Shown piece after piece: positions 8,394-16,592 of a stretch of DNA of 64,000 nucleotides (position 1 is its first letter; the number at the start of each line of letters is the position of its first letter). A model generated the notes under the pieces. That model was not told the origin of the DNA. It ran no database searches and worked only from the letters and a program-made list of their open reading frames with translations. The stretch comes from Rhodobacterales bacterium (GTDB lineage Bacteria; Pseudomonadota; Alphaproteobacteria; Rhizobiales; Stappiaceae), in the NCBI GenBank assembly GCA_008107755.1, contig VIRH01000088.1, positions 124,001 to 188,000 of the forward strand, written 5' to 3'. The translations under genes were made by a program, and so were the position numbers.

Positions 8394-9543
8394 CGGCCAA
8401 CTGGCAAGCGCCCGCAACCTGACTGCCGCGGGTCTTGCCATTGTTGCCGTCACCTACGGCCTCGCCCGCTATTGCTTTGGACTTTTCCTTCCGGACATTC
8501 GGAAGGAGTTCGGTATCGGTACCGAAACAATCGGTCTGATCGCCGGTCTCTCCTACGCGGGATACCTGCTGGCAACGTTTGTCGGCTCGTGGCTGTCGAC
8601 GGTATTCGAACCGCGCCTGCCGATCCTGCTCGGCGGCATTGCGGCGACAATCGGCATGGCAATCATCGGCTTTGCCGGCGACCCGTGGATGCTGGCCACA
8701 GGGGTCTTCATTGCGGGCGCCAGCCCGGGGCTTTCCTATCCGCCCTTTTCCGACGTCATCGTTCAACACACGGAACAACGCCGGCAGAACACCACCTATG
8801 CCTGGATCAACTCGGGTACCGGCTTCGGCGTTGCCCTGGCGGGTCCGCTGGCGCTCTATGCGGGCGAGAACTGGCGCCTTGCCTGGCTGGCCTTCGCCGC
8901 GCTGGCCTTGGCGGTAACGCTTTGGAACCTTTCGGCTTTGCCGCGCCGCAGGACCTTCGGACCAAGGGTTTCGACCGGGGCCTCCATCCGGATTCTTCTG
9001 GAACCTCGAGCGGTGGTCCTCTTCGCGGCGGCGCTTGTCTTCGGCATCATAACGGCCGTCTACTGGACCTACGCGGTCGAACTGCTTTGGGCACTGACGG
9101 GAAATTCGCGCGATGCGGTTTTCTTCTGGTTCGTGCTCGGCATCGCGGGCGTCAGCGGATGCTTTGCCGGGGGGCTCGTTGACCGGTGGGGACTCGGACG
9201 GACCTATTGCGTCCTCGCGCTCATGATCGGTGGTGCGGTCGCAACCCTTCCGCTCATGATCGGCACCCGCATCGGCATTTATGTCTCCGCCGCCTGTTTC
9301 GGCGCCGGATTTATCGTCATGACCGCGCTTTTCGGCATCTGGAGTATGAACATATTCCGGCAGACACCGTCCATCGGCTTCGGGTTCACCTTCTTCCTGA
9401 TATCCCTTGGCCAGGGAGTAGGGCCGGTTATCGGCGGTTACGCGATCCCTGTGGTCGGCCATCCGATGCTCTTCACGGCAGCCGGATTGCTGTGCTGCTG
9501 TCTGGCACTTCTGCCGCCCCGCGTCGCTCCGGTCAAACAATGA
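8353..9543 (+). CDS. MFS transporter (YbfB/YjiJ-like)
   Basis: About 396 aa with roughly 12 hydrophobic segments. The first helices read AGLAIVAVTYGLARYCFGLFLP and IGLIAGLSYAGYLLATFVG, typical of the YbfB/YjiJ group of the major facilitator superfamily. The ATG at 8353 lies within the last 41 bases of the methyltransferase gene, so the two are translationally linked. The likely role is proton-driven export of the methyltransferase product, inferred from the overlap. No helix appears to be missing. Confidence 0.85.
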   Translation: MTKHFTSSSPVAFDGQLASARNLTAAGLAIVAVTYGLARYCFGLFLPDIRKEFGIGTETIGLIAGLSYAGYLLATFVGSWLSTVFEPRLPILLGGIAATIGMAIIGFAGDPWMLATGVFIAGASPGLSYPPFSDVIVQHTEQRRQNTTYAWINSGTGFGVALAGPLALYAGENWRLAWLAFAALALAVTLWNLSALPRRRTFGPRVSTGASIRILLEPRAVVLFAAALVFGIITAVYWTYAVELLWALTGNSRDAVFFWFVLGIAGVSGCFAGGLVDRWGLGRTYCVLALMIGGAVATLPLMIGTRIGIYVSAACFGAGFIVMTALFGIWSMNIFRQTPSIGFGFTFFLISLGQGVGPVIGGYAIPVVGHPMLFTAAGLLCCCLALLPPRVAPVKQ

Positions 9544-9583
9544 ATGCATAACGCCCGCTTATGGTGGAGCGGATCTGCATAAC

Positions 9584-9614
9584 CGCAATTTTCTGGTCTT
9601 GCCCGGAAATTGCG
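9584..9614. repeat. Inverted repeat downstream of the MFS gene
   Basis: Arms CGCAATTT (9584-9591) and AAATTGCG (9607-9614) are perfectly complementary with a 15-base loop. There is no T tract, so it may be a stem that stabilises the mRNA 3' end or an operator for the small ORF that follows. A short direct repeat, TGCATAAC, lies just upstream at 9545-9552 and 9576-9583. Confidence 0.35.
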
Positions 9615-9665
9615 ACCAAGATCAAAGCACGCTTAAATTGGTAAAAACAAAAAGTGGCTGGATCA

Positions 9666-9902
9666 ATGCATTTGTCTTCCCTTCCCGAAAGCGATGTTCT
9701 TCTCGACGTGGAGCTGTGCCGCGCCATGTTCGAAAAGAACCCCGAAAAGCTGCTTGAGCTTGTCTCGGACTGGCTGCAGTCGAACCAGCTGGAACTGTCT
9801 GACGATTTTCAGGTACCTGCCTATCTGAACGCCATTCTCTCGGGAGTAGACACCGGTCCTCGGCGTGAGGTCCGGCGCGCAGTCCGCGTTCTCCAGTCGT
9901 AA
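9666..9902 (+). CDS. Hypothetical small protein
   Basis: Small protein of 78 aa (ATG 9666; a GTG at 9654 would add 4 residues). It is leucine- and acid-rich, with no signal peptide or transmembrane segment. The middle (CRAMFEKNPEKLLELVSDWLQSNQLEL) looks like two amphipathic helices. No family recognised. The ribosome-binding site is weak. I keep it because the reading frame has protein-like composition and fills an otherwise empty gap between the MFS gene and yifB. Confidence 0.45.
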   Translation: MHLSSLPESDVLLDVELCRAMFEKNPEKLLELVSDWLQSNQLELSDDFQVPAYLNAILSGVDTGPRREVRRAVRVLQS

Positions 9903-10156
9903 CCTGGCATGCGTCCCGGCCCGGAGCTGACTGTCTCGCCGCAGACAGGCAGCCCGGCGGATCCCGAAAGCTTCGAGCGACAAAGTCCCGTAAAGTAAGC
10001 ATTTCCCGCATGTCGTCGGCTTCTCGGCCGCGCCTTGGAGAAAGCACCTGAGTGCGCCTTAACCTCAAGAGGCACACAGTCTTTGTTCGTTCTTTGTTCT
10101 TGAATTCGCTCATGAGATATGCTTCGCTGATCCACATCTCAAGGTAGAGGATGTGC

Positions 10157-11683
10157 ATGGTCAGCCGGGTCACCACAGTTGCGTTTCAGGGCATCGAAGC
10201 GGTGCCGGTTGACGTTCAGGTTCATGTCGGCCCGGGCATGGTGGCCTTCACCATTGTCGGACTGCCCGACAAGGCGGTCGCCGAAAGTCGCGAGCGTGTT
10301 CGCGCGGCCCTCTCCGCCTCCGGTCTGGCGCTTCCGGCAAAGCGCGTCACCGTCAATCTGGCGCCCGCCGACCTTCCAAAGGAAGGCTCTCATTATGACT
10401 TGCCGATCGCGCTAGGCGTCATGGCTGCCATCGGAGCCATTCCGGCCGAGTTTCTGGAAGGCTATGTAGTGCTCGGAGAGCTTGGCCTTGACGGCGCGAT
10501 CGCACCCGTTGCCGGCGTTCTGCCCGCTGCCATGGGCGCGAATTCGCTTGGCAAGGGTCTCATCTGTCCGCAGGCCAGCGGAAGCGAAGCCGCCTGGGCC
10601 GACCGGGACATGGATATTCTCGCTCCGCGCTCGCTCATTCAGCTCGCCAATCATTTCAAGGGCACGCAGGTCCTCTCCCGCCCGGCGGCAAAGCTGCACG
10701 GTCCCGCCGGCCCGTTGCCCGATCTTTCGGAGGTGCGCGGCCAGGAAAGCGCGCGCCGGGCGCTCGAGATTGCCGCAAGCGGTGGGCACAATCTCCTGAT
10801 GACCGGTCCTCCGGGTTCGGGCAAATCCATGCTGGCCAGCCGCCTGCCATCCATCCTGCCGCCGCTCACCCCACGTGAATTGCTGGAAGTCTCGATGATC
10901 GCCTCGCTTGCCGGCGAGCTGGCGGAAGGCAAGCTGACGGACCGGCGTCCGTTTCGCGCGCCGCATCACTCCGCGTCCATGGCAGCCCTTGTGGGCGGCG
11001 GCCTTCGGGCCCGGCCGGGCGAGATTTCTCTCGCGCATAACGGTGTTCTGTTTCTGGATGAACTTCCCGAATTCAATCCGCAGGTCCTCGACAGCCTGCG
11101 CCAGCCACTGGAGACCGGCGAGGCGGTGATCGCCCGGGCCAACCACCGGGTGACATATCCCGCCCGCATCCAGCTTGTCGCGGCGATGAACCCCTGTCGC
11201 TGCGGCCATGCGGGTGAGCCGGGCCACCAGTGCCGGCGCGGCGAGCGGTGCGTCAGCGACTATCAGGCCCGTGTGTCCGGTCCTTTCCTCGACCGGATCG
11301 ACCTGCGCATCGACGTTCCCGCCGTCACGGCTGCGGATCTGATCGGCACGGCCGACAGCGAATCCTCGGCTGTCGTCGCCGAGCGCGTGCTCAAGGCGCG
11401 TCAGATTCAGGAAGAAAGATTTCTCGAACTGGGCCTTTCCTGCCGCACCAACGCGCAGGCCCCCGCTTCCGCCGTCGAAACCATCACAAGACCCGACGCC
11501 CAGGGCATCGCCTTCCTGCACGAGGCCGCAAGCCGCCTGCAACTCAGTGCCCGCGGTTATCATCGCGTTCTCAAACTGGCCCGCACGCTCGCCGATCTCG
11601 ACGGACAGGACAGCGTCACCCGCATCCACCTCGCCGAAGCCCTCTCCTACCGCGGCCAGGACATGTCCCGCCAAGCGGCCTAA
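10157..11683 (+). CDS. comM: YifB/ComM family Mg-chelatase-like AAA+ ATPase
   Basis: About 508 aa. The N-terminal ChlI-like domain begins SRVTTVAFQGIEAVPVDV. The AAA+ core has the Walker A GPPGSGKS near residue 223 and a Walker B-type VLFLDELPEF, followed by the NPCRCG signature and the C-terminal Mg_chelatase domain. In Gram-negatives ComM is a hexameric helicase that promotes branch migration during natural transformation. Start: ATG 10157 has AGGTAGAGG 6 bases upstream; ATG 10151 adds 2 residues. No competence operon is nearby. Confidence 0.93.
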   Translation: MVSRVTTVAFQGIEAVPVDVQVHVGPGMVAFTIVGLPDKAVAESRERVRAALSASGLALPAKRVTVNLAPADLPKEGSHYDLPIALGVMAAIGAIPAEFLEGYVVLGELGLDGAIAPVAGVLPAAMGANSLGKGLICPQASGSEAAWADRDMDILAPRSLIQLANHFKGTQVLSRPAAKLHGPAGPLPDLSEVRGQESARRALEIAASGGHNLLMTGPPGSGKSMLASRLPSILPPLTPRELLEVSMIASLAGELAEGKLTDRRPFRAPHHSASMAALVGGGLRARPGEISLAHNGVLFLDELPEFNPQVLDSLRQPLETGEAVIARANHRVTYPARIQLVAAMNPCRCGHAGEPGHQCRRGERCVSDYQARVSGPFLDRIDLRIDVPAVTAADLIGTADSESSAVVAERVLKARQIQEERFLELGLSCRTNAQAPASAVETITRPDAQGIAFLHEAASRLQLSARGYHRVLKLARTLADLDGQDSVTRIHLAEALSYRGQDMSRQAA

Positions 11684-11851
11684 CTGCCTGCGGCGCCGCC
11701 ACCCGGCGGTTGCCGGATGTCTGTTGCTTCGCGGCCGCGCGCAGCACGCGGTTGCTTTTTCCCGGCTCTGGGGTAGAGTAATTGACGTTACGGTTACGTA
11801 ATGCGATTTGAGATTAAGCTATTCCTGTTTGTGCCGCTGGGGAGGGGGCGC
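11684..11851 (+). promoter_or_regulatory. Probable promoter region of the protease cassette
   Basis: This 168-base gap separates yifB from the four-gene cassette. A possible -35 element TTGACG is at 11783-11788, followed by a tandem GTTACG GTTACG at 11787-11798; no clear -10 is visible. A strong Shine-Dalgarno run (GGGGAGGGGG) ends 3 bases before the ATG at 11852. Assignment as a promoter is tentative. Confidence 0.3.
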
Positions 11852-14158
11852 ATGGACGACGAGGCCAGACGGCGGAACGCTTTTGCGAACAGCCTCCTTT
11901 TCGAGACTCCGGGGGGCCTGCGGTACACGCAGGACAGCCCGATCCTGCCGAATGTCTGGCTGGCCTTCGCCCTTCAGCCGCGCGCGCAGCACGAACTCAT
12001 TCTCACCTGCGCGGAGGAAGGCGGCACCGGTGAGGCGGCGCACAAGATCCGCGCCATGCTCAAGATCTACCGGGGCAAGCTGAAGAAGGATGCGGCGCAA
12101 AAGAACGCGCATTTTCCCCTGCCCGACCGAAAACCGCCGCGGGTGTCCTACATTCCCGGCCAGATCGCCGTGCGTCTCTACTTCGACGAAATGATGCGGA
12201 TCGTCCTGCCGCTCACCCACTGGTGGCACGAGACCTACGACCGCCTGCGCGTTCTTGAACATACCTTGCGCAATGGCGGAAACGAGGCCGGTGTCGCTGA
12301 ATGGACGCCCTTCCCGCAGCCCGACGTCACCGGAAATCGCGAGAACGACCTTTATGACGCCCTCCGGGTGATGCGGCGCAGACTGCAAGGCGATGCGGTG
12401 AATGCGGACACGTATGACGGCGGCCGAAAACGGCTTGAATATATCTACCGCATCCCGCCGGACCTGTGCTGGCTCGTTCGCATCACCGGTCTCATCGCCA
12501 ACTGCATCTACAAGAAGTGTGACCTGCTGGATGACGAGGACGACCTCAGCCCGCTTTTCGAGCGCGAATTCAATCACCTCAAGCGGGAGCGCAACAATCC
12601 GGATCTGATCGAACGCTCCGATGACCGAAATTCCCGCCATGCCGACGCGCAGCTTGAGACCAAAGAGGCCAACAAGGCGCGCAGGAAAGTCGTCGAGACT
12701 TTCACCCGCCTCTACAGGAACTGGGCGAAGACGGACTATCCGACCGAGCAATATATCTGGCGGGTCACCAAGAACCGTCCGGTCCGGCTGGCAGTCAACA
12801 AGTCGGCGCTGACGGTGAAGGCGGACGCGGCCACCCGCCTGTTCGATATCTCCTGCAGCCGTATCACATGGGCGGTCGTCGACAGCGGCATCGATGCCGC
12901 CCACAGGGCGTTCCAGCTTCACTCGGCAAGCTACGAGAAAGAGGTGCGCAAGCAACTGGAACTGAACCGGAAAAAGCGGCAGGAACTGGCCGAAAACGGC
13001 TCAGAAGAGGCTTCCGGGGACGATGCCATGGCGACCCGTGAGGCGGGGGAATTGTGGCTTGAGGACCTTACCAGGAGCCGCGTCGTCAAGACGCTCGACT
13101 TCACCAGGCTCCGTGAGCTTCTGGACTACGACATCGACGCGCTCGGTTCGGACGAGGAGGAAAGCCGGAAGCAGAAGGACGTCCTGAAGGAAATCGCCCG
13201 GCGCATGGACGGGGGATCGGCCAAAAGCAAGATGACCCGTGCCACGGCGCTTCTGGAGGAGTTGAAGCGGCGCATCCGTGTGGGCAAGGACATCAACTGG
13301 CAGGACCTCGAAGAGGCCATCGTCGACAACAACCCGCAGGTTCCGGAAAACGACCACGGCACCCATGTGGCCGGCATTCTGGCGGCCGACTGGATCGACG
13401 ATCTTGCGCATGAGCGCAAGGATCCGTTGTCGACGCGCACCCGCCGGATGCGCGGTGTCTGCCCGGATATCAACGTGATCGACGTCCGCGTCTTTCGGGA
13501 TGACGGCCTGACCGACGAGTTCGAACTTCTCGCCGCCGTTCAGTATCTCCGCTGGATGAACTCGCGCGCCGGAACCATGCAGGTGCATGGCGCAAATCTC
13601 AGCCTGTCCCTGATCCACGAGGTTCGCCGCTTCGCCTGCGGCCGCACCCCAATCTGCGACGAGTGTGACGAGGCGGCCGCATCCGGCATGGTCATTGTCG
13701 CCGCGGCGGGAAACCGTGGGTTCGAGATGGGGGATTTCGATGAGATCCGCAGCACGGACGGCTATCGGTCGGTCTCCATCACCGATCCCGGCAACGCCAA
13801 CGGCGTCATTACTGTTGGAGCGACCCACCGAAAACGCCCGCACGAATATGGTGTCAGCTATTTCTCCAGCCGTGGCCCCACCGGCGACGGCCGGCTGAAG
13901 CCCGATCTCGTCGCGCCGGGAGAAAAGATCTACGGACCGACACCCTACAACCGGGCCGAATACAAGGACGGCACAAGCATGGCGGCACCTCATGTCAGCG
14001 GTGCGGCCGCCATGCTGATGGCCCGTCATACGGAGCTTGTCGCGCAGCCGGAAAAGATCAAGCGGATCCTGTGCGAGACGGCGACCGATCTTGACCGGGA
14101 GCGCTATTTCCAGGGTCACGGTCTTGTCGACGTGCTGAGGGCGCTGCAGTCCGTCTAG
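11852..14158 (+). CDS. Large cytoplasmic S8 (subtilisin-like) serine peptidase
   Basis: About 768 aa. The three subtilase motifs are intact: VVDSGID (Asp, near residue 344), DHGTHVAG (His, near 505) and GTSMAAPHVSG (Ser, near 708), plus AAAGNRG for the oxyanion Asn. About 335 unassigned residues precede the Asp motif, and roughly 160 charged, helix-prone residues separate Asp from His, where 35-40 is usual. There is no signal peptide or pro-domain, so it probably acts in the cytoplasm. ATG 11852 is chosen for its strong ribosome-binding site; ATG 11801 would add 17 residues. It is the first gene of a tight cassette with an MBL protein, a DUF2235 hydrolase and a ClpP-like protein. Substrate unknown. 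Confidence 0.88.
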   Translation: MDDEARRRNAFANSLLFETPGGLRYTQDSPILPNVWLAFALQPRAQHELILTCAEEGGTGEAAHKIRAMLKIYRGKLKKDAAQKNAHFPLPDRKPPRVSYIPGQIAVRLYFDEMMRIVLPLTHWWHETYDRLRVLEHTLRNGGNEAGVAEWTPFPQPDVTGNRENDLYDALRVMRRRLQGDAVNADTYDGGRKRLEYIYRIPPDLCWLVRITGLIANCIYKKCDLLDDEDDLSPLFEREFNHLKRERNNPDLIERSDDRNSRHADAQLETKEANKARRKVVETFTRLYRNWAKTDYPTEQYIWRVTKNRPVRLAVNKSALTVKADAATRLFDISCSRITWAVVDSGIDAAHRAFQLHSASYEKEVRKQLELNRKKRQELAENGSEEASGDDAMATREAGELWLEDLTRSRVVKTLDFTRLRELLDYDIDALGSDEEESRKQKDVLKEIARRMDGGSAKSKMTRATALLEELKRRIRVGKDINWQDLEEAIVDNNPQVPENDHGTHVAGILAADWIDDLAHERKDPLSTRTRRMRGVCPDINVIDVRVFRDDGLTDEFELLAAVQYLRWMNSRAGTMQVHGANLSLSLIHEVRRFACGRTPICDECDEAAASGMVIVAAAGNRGFEMGDFDEIRSTDGYRSVSITDPGNANGVITVGATHRKRPHEYGVSYFSSRGPTGDGRLKPDLVAPGEKIYGPTPYNRAEYKDGTSMAAPHVSGAAAMLMARHTELVAQPEKIKRILCETATDLDRERYFQGHGLVDVLRALQSV

Positions 14159-14193
14159 CCCAGCGACGCTGGTAGCGCGGGGAGGAGAGGAGA

Positions 14194-15354
14194 ATGGCCG
14201 ATCTGATATTGCGGGCGATACGCGCGAAGCACGGCGACAGCCTGCTGCTTTTCGCCGAAGGCGCGAGGGTGCTGATCGATGGCGGTCCGCCCGGCGTCTA
14301 CCGGCGCTTCCTGCGTGATCAGCTTCTCGCGCTACCGGGAAACGCTGGCGAGCCGCCGGTTATAAACCTGATGATGGTCAGCCATATCGACGCGGATCAT
14401 ATCGCCGGCATTCTCGATCTGACGGACGAACTCATCGAGGCGCGTGACGAGGAGCGCGACCCGATCGTCGACATCAGAAGAGCCTGGCACAACAGCTTTG
14501 CCGACACGATCGCAGGTGTGGTCGGAGCAAAGCCTGCTGCGATGCGTGGCGAGGCGGCGTCGCTTGCAAGCGCGCTGGACGAAATTCGGATCGAGGGCGC
14601 GAGCCTGCACGATTCCAAATTCGTGCTGGCCAGCGTCGGTCAGGGCCGGCAGCTTCGTCTTGACCTGAAGGCTCTCAACATCGACATCAACCAGCGCTTT
14701 CGGAACAGGATGGCGCTCCAGGACAACGCGGATACGCCGTGGTCCTGCGGATCGCTGACGCTTGACCTCATCGGCCCGGGCCGGGAGCAGATCGATGCCC
14801 TGCGCACGGAATGGGCCGAAAAGCTCCGCAAGATCCTTGAGAAGGAGGTGGACGCGGAAGCCGCAGCCCTCAGCATGGATACCTCGGTCTCCAATCTCGC
14901 CTCCCTGGTCGTCATCGCCGAAGCGAACGGCAAGACCGCCCTCCTGACGGGGGATGCGCGCGGCAGGATGATCCTTGAATGGCTGGAACAGACCGGGCGT
15001 CTCGCGGCCGGGGGACACATGCATTTCGACATCATCAAATTGCCGCATCACGGCAGCAACCGGAATGTCACCCCGGAGTTCTTCCAGCGCGTCACGGCGG
15101 ATCATTACGTGATGTGCGGTGACGGCAAGCACGGCAATCCCGAACCCGACACTTTCGGCATGCTCTTCGAAGCTCGGCCGGAGCTGAACTACACCGTGCA
15201 CTTGACCTACGGACCTGACGAGATCAAGAACCACCGCGAGTTTCAAGAGGAAGACCTCGCTGCGAAACTCGACGCGGTGCTGGACCGGCCCGGGCGGCGC
15301 GAGGTGCTGAGCTTTCCCGCCGCCGGTGAGACATTCATTGATATTGCCGTTTGA
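14194..15354 (+). CDS. ComEC/Rec2-type metallo-beta-lactamase-fold hydrolase
   Basis: Stand-alone MBL-fold protein of 386 aa without membrane helices. The metal site is the ComEC variant SHIDADH at residues 63-69. Downstream motifs are ALLTGDARG, KLPHHGSNRN and a C-terminal GDGKHGNPEPD. ComEC MBL domains degrade one DNA strand during uptake; free-standing versions also occur in defence and conflict loci. It starts 35 bases after the subtilase stop with GGGGAGGAGAGG upstream. The long Glu/Arg-rich insert after the metal motif is unassigned. Confidence 0.85.
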   Translation: MADLILRAIRAKHGDSLLLFAEGARVLIDGGPPGVYRRFLRDQLLALPGNAGEPPVINLMMVSHIDADHIAGILDLTDELIEARDEERDPIVDIRRAWHNSFADTIAGVVGAKPAAMRGEAASLASALDEIRIEGASLHDSKFVLASVGQGRQLRLDLKALNIDINQRFRNRMALQDNADTPWSCGSLTLDLIGPGREQIDALRTEWAEKLRKILEKEVDAEAAALSMDTSVSNLASLVVIAEANGKTALLTGDARGRMILEWLEQTGRLAAGGHMHFDIIKLPHHGSNRNVTPEFFQRVTADHYVMCGDGKHGNPEPDTFGMLFEARPELNYTVHLTYGPDEIKNHREFQEEDLAAKLDAVLDRPGRREVLSFPAAGETFIDIAV

Positions 15355-15373
15355 AACCTGAAAGGACAGCGCC

Positions 15374-16585
15374 TTGGCTAGCCGGTTGATCATCTGTCTG
15401 GACGGAACCTGGAACAGCACCTCCAACTCCCGCGAGCGGGACGACGAGACACTGGTTCTCAAACCCACCAACCCGCTGAAGCTGGCGCGCGGCGTCCTGC
15501 CGCTCGCGCGGGACGGAACCACGCGGCAGATCACCTATTACGATTCCGGTGTGGGGGCGCAGGGGGTCTATCCCGGTTTCAGTAACCGGGTGCTCAATTT
15601 CACGGACAGCAAGCTTGGGGGGCTCTGGGGGGCCGGGTTCGAAGCGAATATCGAGCAGGCGATGACCTTCCTGTCCAACAACTATGGCGAAGACGACGAG
15701 ATCTACGTCTTCGGGTTCAGCCGCGGCGCGGCCCAGGCGCGCGGTTTGACCCAGTTCCTGTCCTGGCTCGGCGGCATACCGGCCAAACGGGACGCCTATT
15801 ACATTCCGGAATTCTTCGGCCTCTATCTCAAGACGCAAATGCGTGGAAACCCAAAGGACATCACCAGCACGAAAGGCGACGTCCCCGCGACCCGCATCCG
15901 TCCCGCCGGCGTTCGCCTGTTGGGTGTCTGGGACACCGTCATGTCGCTGGGCGCAAGGTTCCGCGCCACCAGGACCACCTCGGTGGACGAGAAGTCCTTT
16001 CATGTCCAGCCGACGCCGGCCGCCTGCGTGCGAACGGCCTTGCAGGCATTGGCAATCGATGAAAAGCGGTACGATTTCCGCCCGGAGATCTGGCAAGGCT
16101 GCAGCAGCGATCAGGTTCTCGAACAGCGTTGGTTCGCCGGCGCTCATGGCAATGTCGGCGGAAGCTACGGCAATGACGGAATGGCCAACGTCGCCCTGCA
16201 CTGGATGCTCGACAGGACGAAATCCCTCGGCCTCGATTTCGATGAGGACTTTCTGGCGCACTACCGGCCCTACGTGCAGGACGAAATCGGCGAAACGCAG
16301 ACGCTCATGTATATCATTGCGGAAGCCCTGCGCTTCCGGTTGGGAAAAGGCGTGCGGGCATTGGACGGCCATCCGGCGACCGCAAATCTCTCGATCGACA
16401 GAACGGTGGTGCAGCGCATGTGTTCGGATCCGAAAACCCACAAATACCTGAAGACACCCTACCGTCCGGAAGAGGTCCTGAAGCTGGCCCGCAGTCACGA
16501 GGGCGGCATTGAGGGCTTCCTGCGCAGCTTCGGCCTCGATCCGTCAAGATGCCAGACGCTGCTGACCGATGCGCCGTCGTCCTGA
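15374..16585 (+). CDS. DUF2235 alpha/beta hydrolase (Tle1-like)
   Basis: 403 aa from a TTG start with AAAGGAC upstream. The DUF2235 signature is clear: LIICLDGTWN at the N-terminus, the nucleophile elbow GFSRGAA with S116, and WFAGAHGNVGGSYG carrying the probable catalytic His. Some members, such as T6SS Tle1, are phospholipases. No T6SS gene or adaptor is nearby and no secretion signal is seen, so it may act inside the cell. It lies 20 bases after the MBL gene and 8 before the next gene. Confidence 0.87.
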   Translation: MASRLIICLDGTWNSTSNSRERDDETLVLKPTNPLKLARGVLPLARDGTTRQITYYDSGVGAQGVYPGFSNRVLNFTDSKLGGLWGAGFEANIEQAMTFLSNNYGEDDEIYVFGFSRGAAQARGLTQFLSWLGGIPAKRDAYYIPEFFGLYLKTQMRGNPKDITSTKGDVPATRIRPAGVRLLGVWDTVMSLGARFRATRTTSVDEKSFHVQPTPAACVRTALQALAIDEKRYDFRPEIWQGCSSDQVLEQRWFAGAHGNVGGSYGNDGMANVALHWMLDRTKSLGLDFDEDFLAHYRPYVQDEIGETQTLMYIIAEALRFRLGKGVRALDGHPATANLSIDRTVVQRMCSDPKTHKYLKTPYRPEEVLKLARSHEGGIEGFLRSFGLDPSRCQTLLTDAPSS

Positions 16586-16592
16586 GAGGTGC

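Noticed and set aside
9622-10176. Minus-strand frame of 184 codons over the small ORF and its flank
   Set aside because: The N-terminal part looked protein-like in the AT-rich stretch, but the remainder is Arg-rich shadow sequence and the plus-strand small ORF is the better choice.
14194-15354. Natural competence locus suggested by ComM and a ComEC-like protein
   Set aside because: The MBL protein has no membrane helices and no other competence genes are present; ComM is a common housekeeping gene.
15374-16585. Type VI secretion effector locus
   Set aside because: No VgrG, Hcp, PAAR, adaptor or immunity gene is adjacent to the DUF2235 gene.
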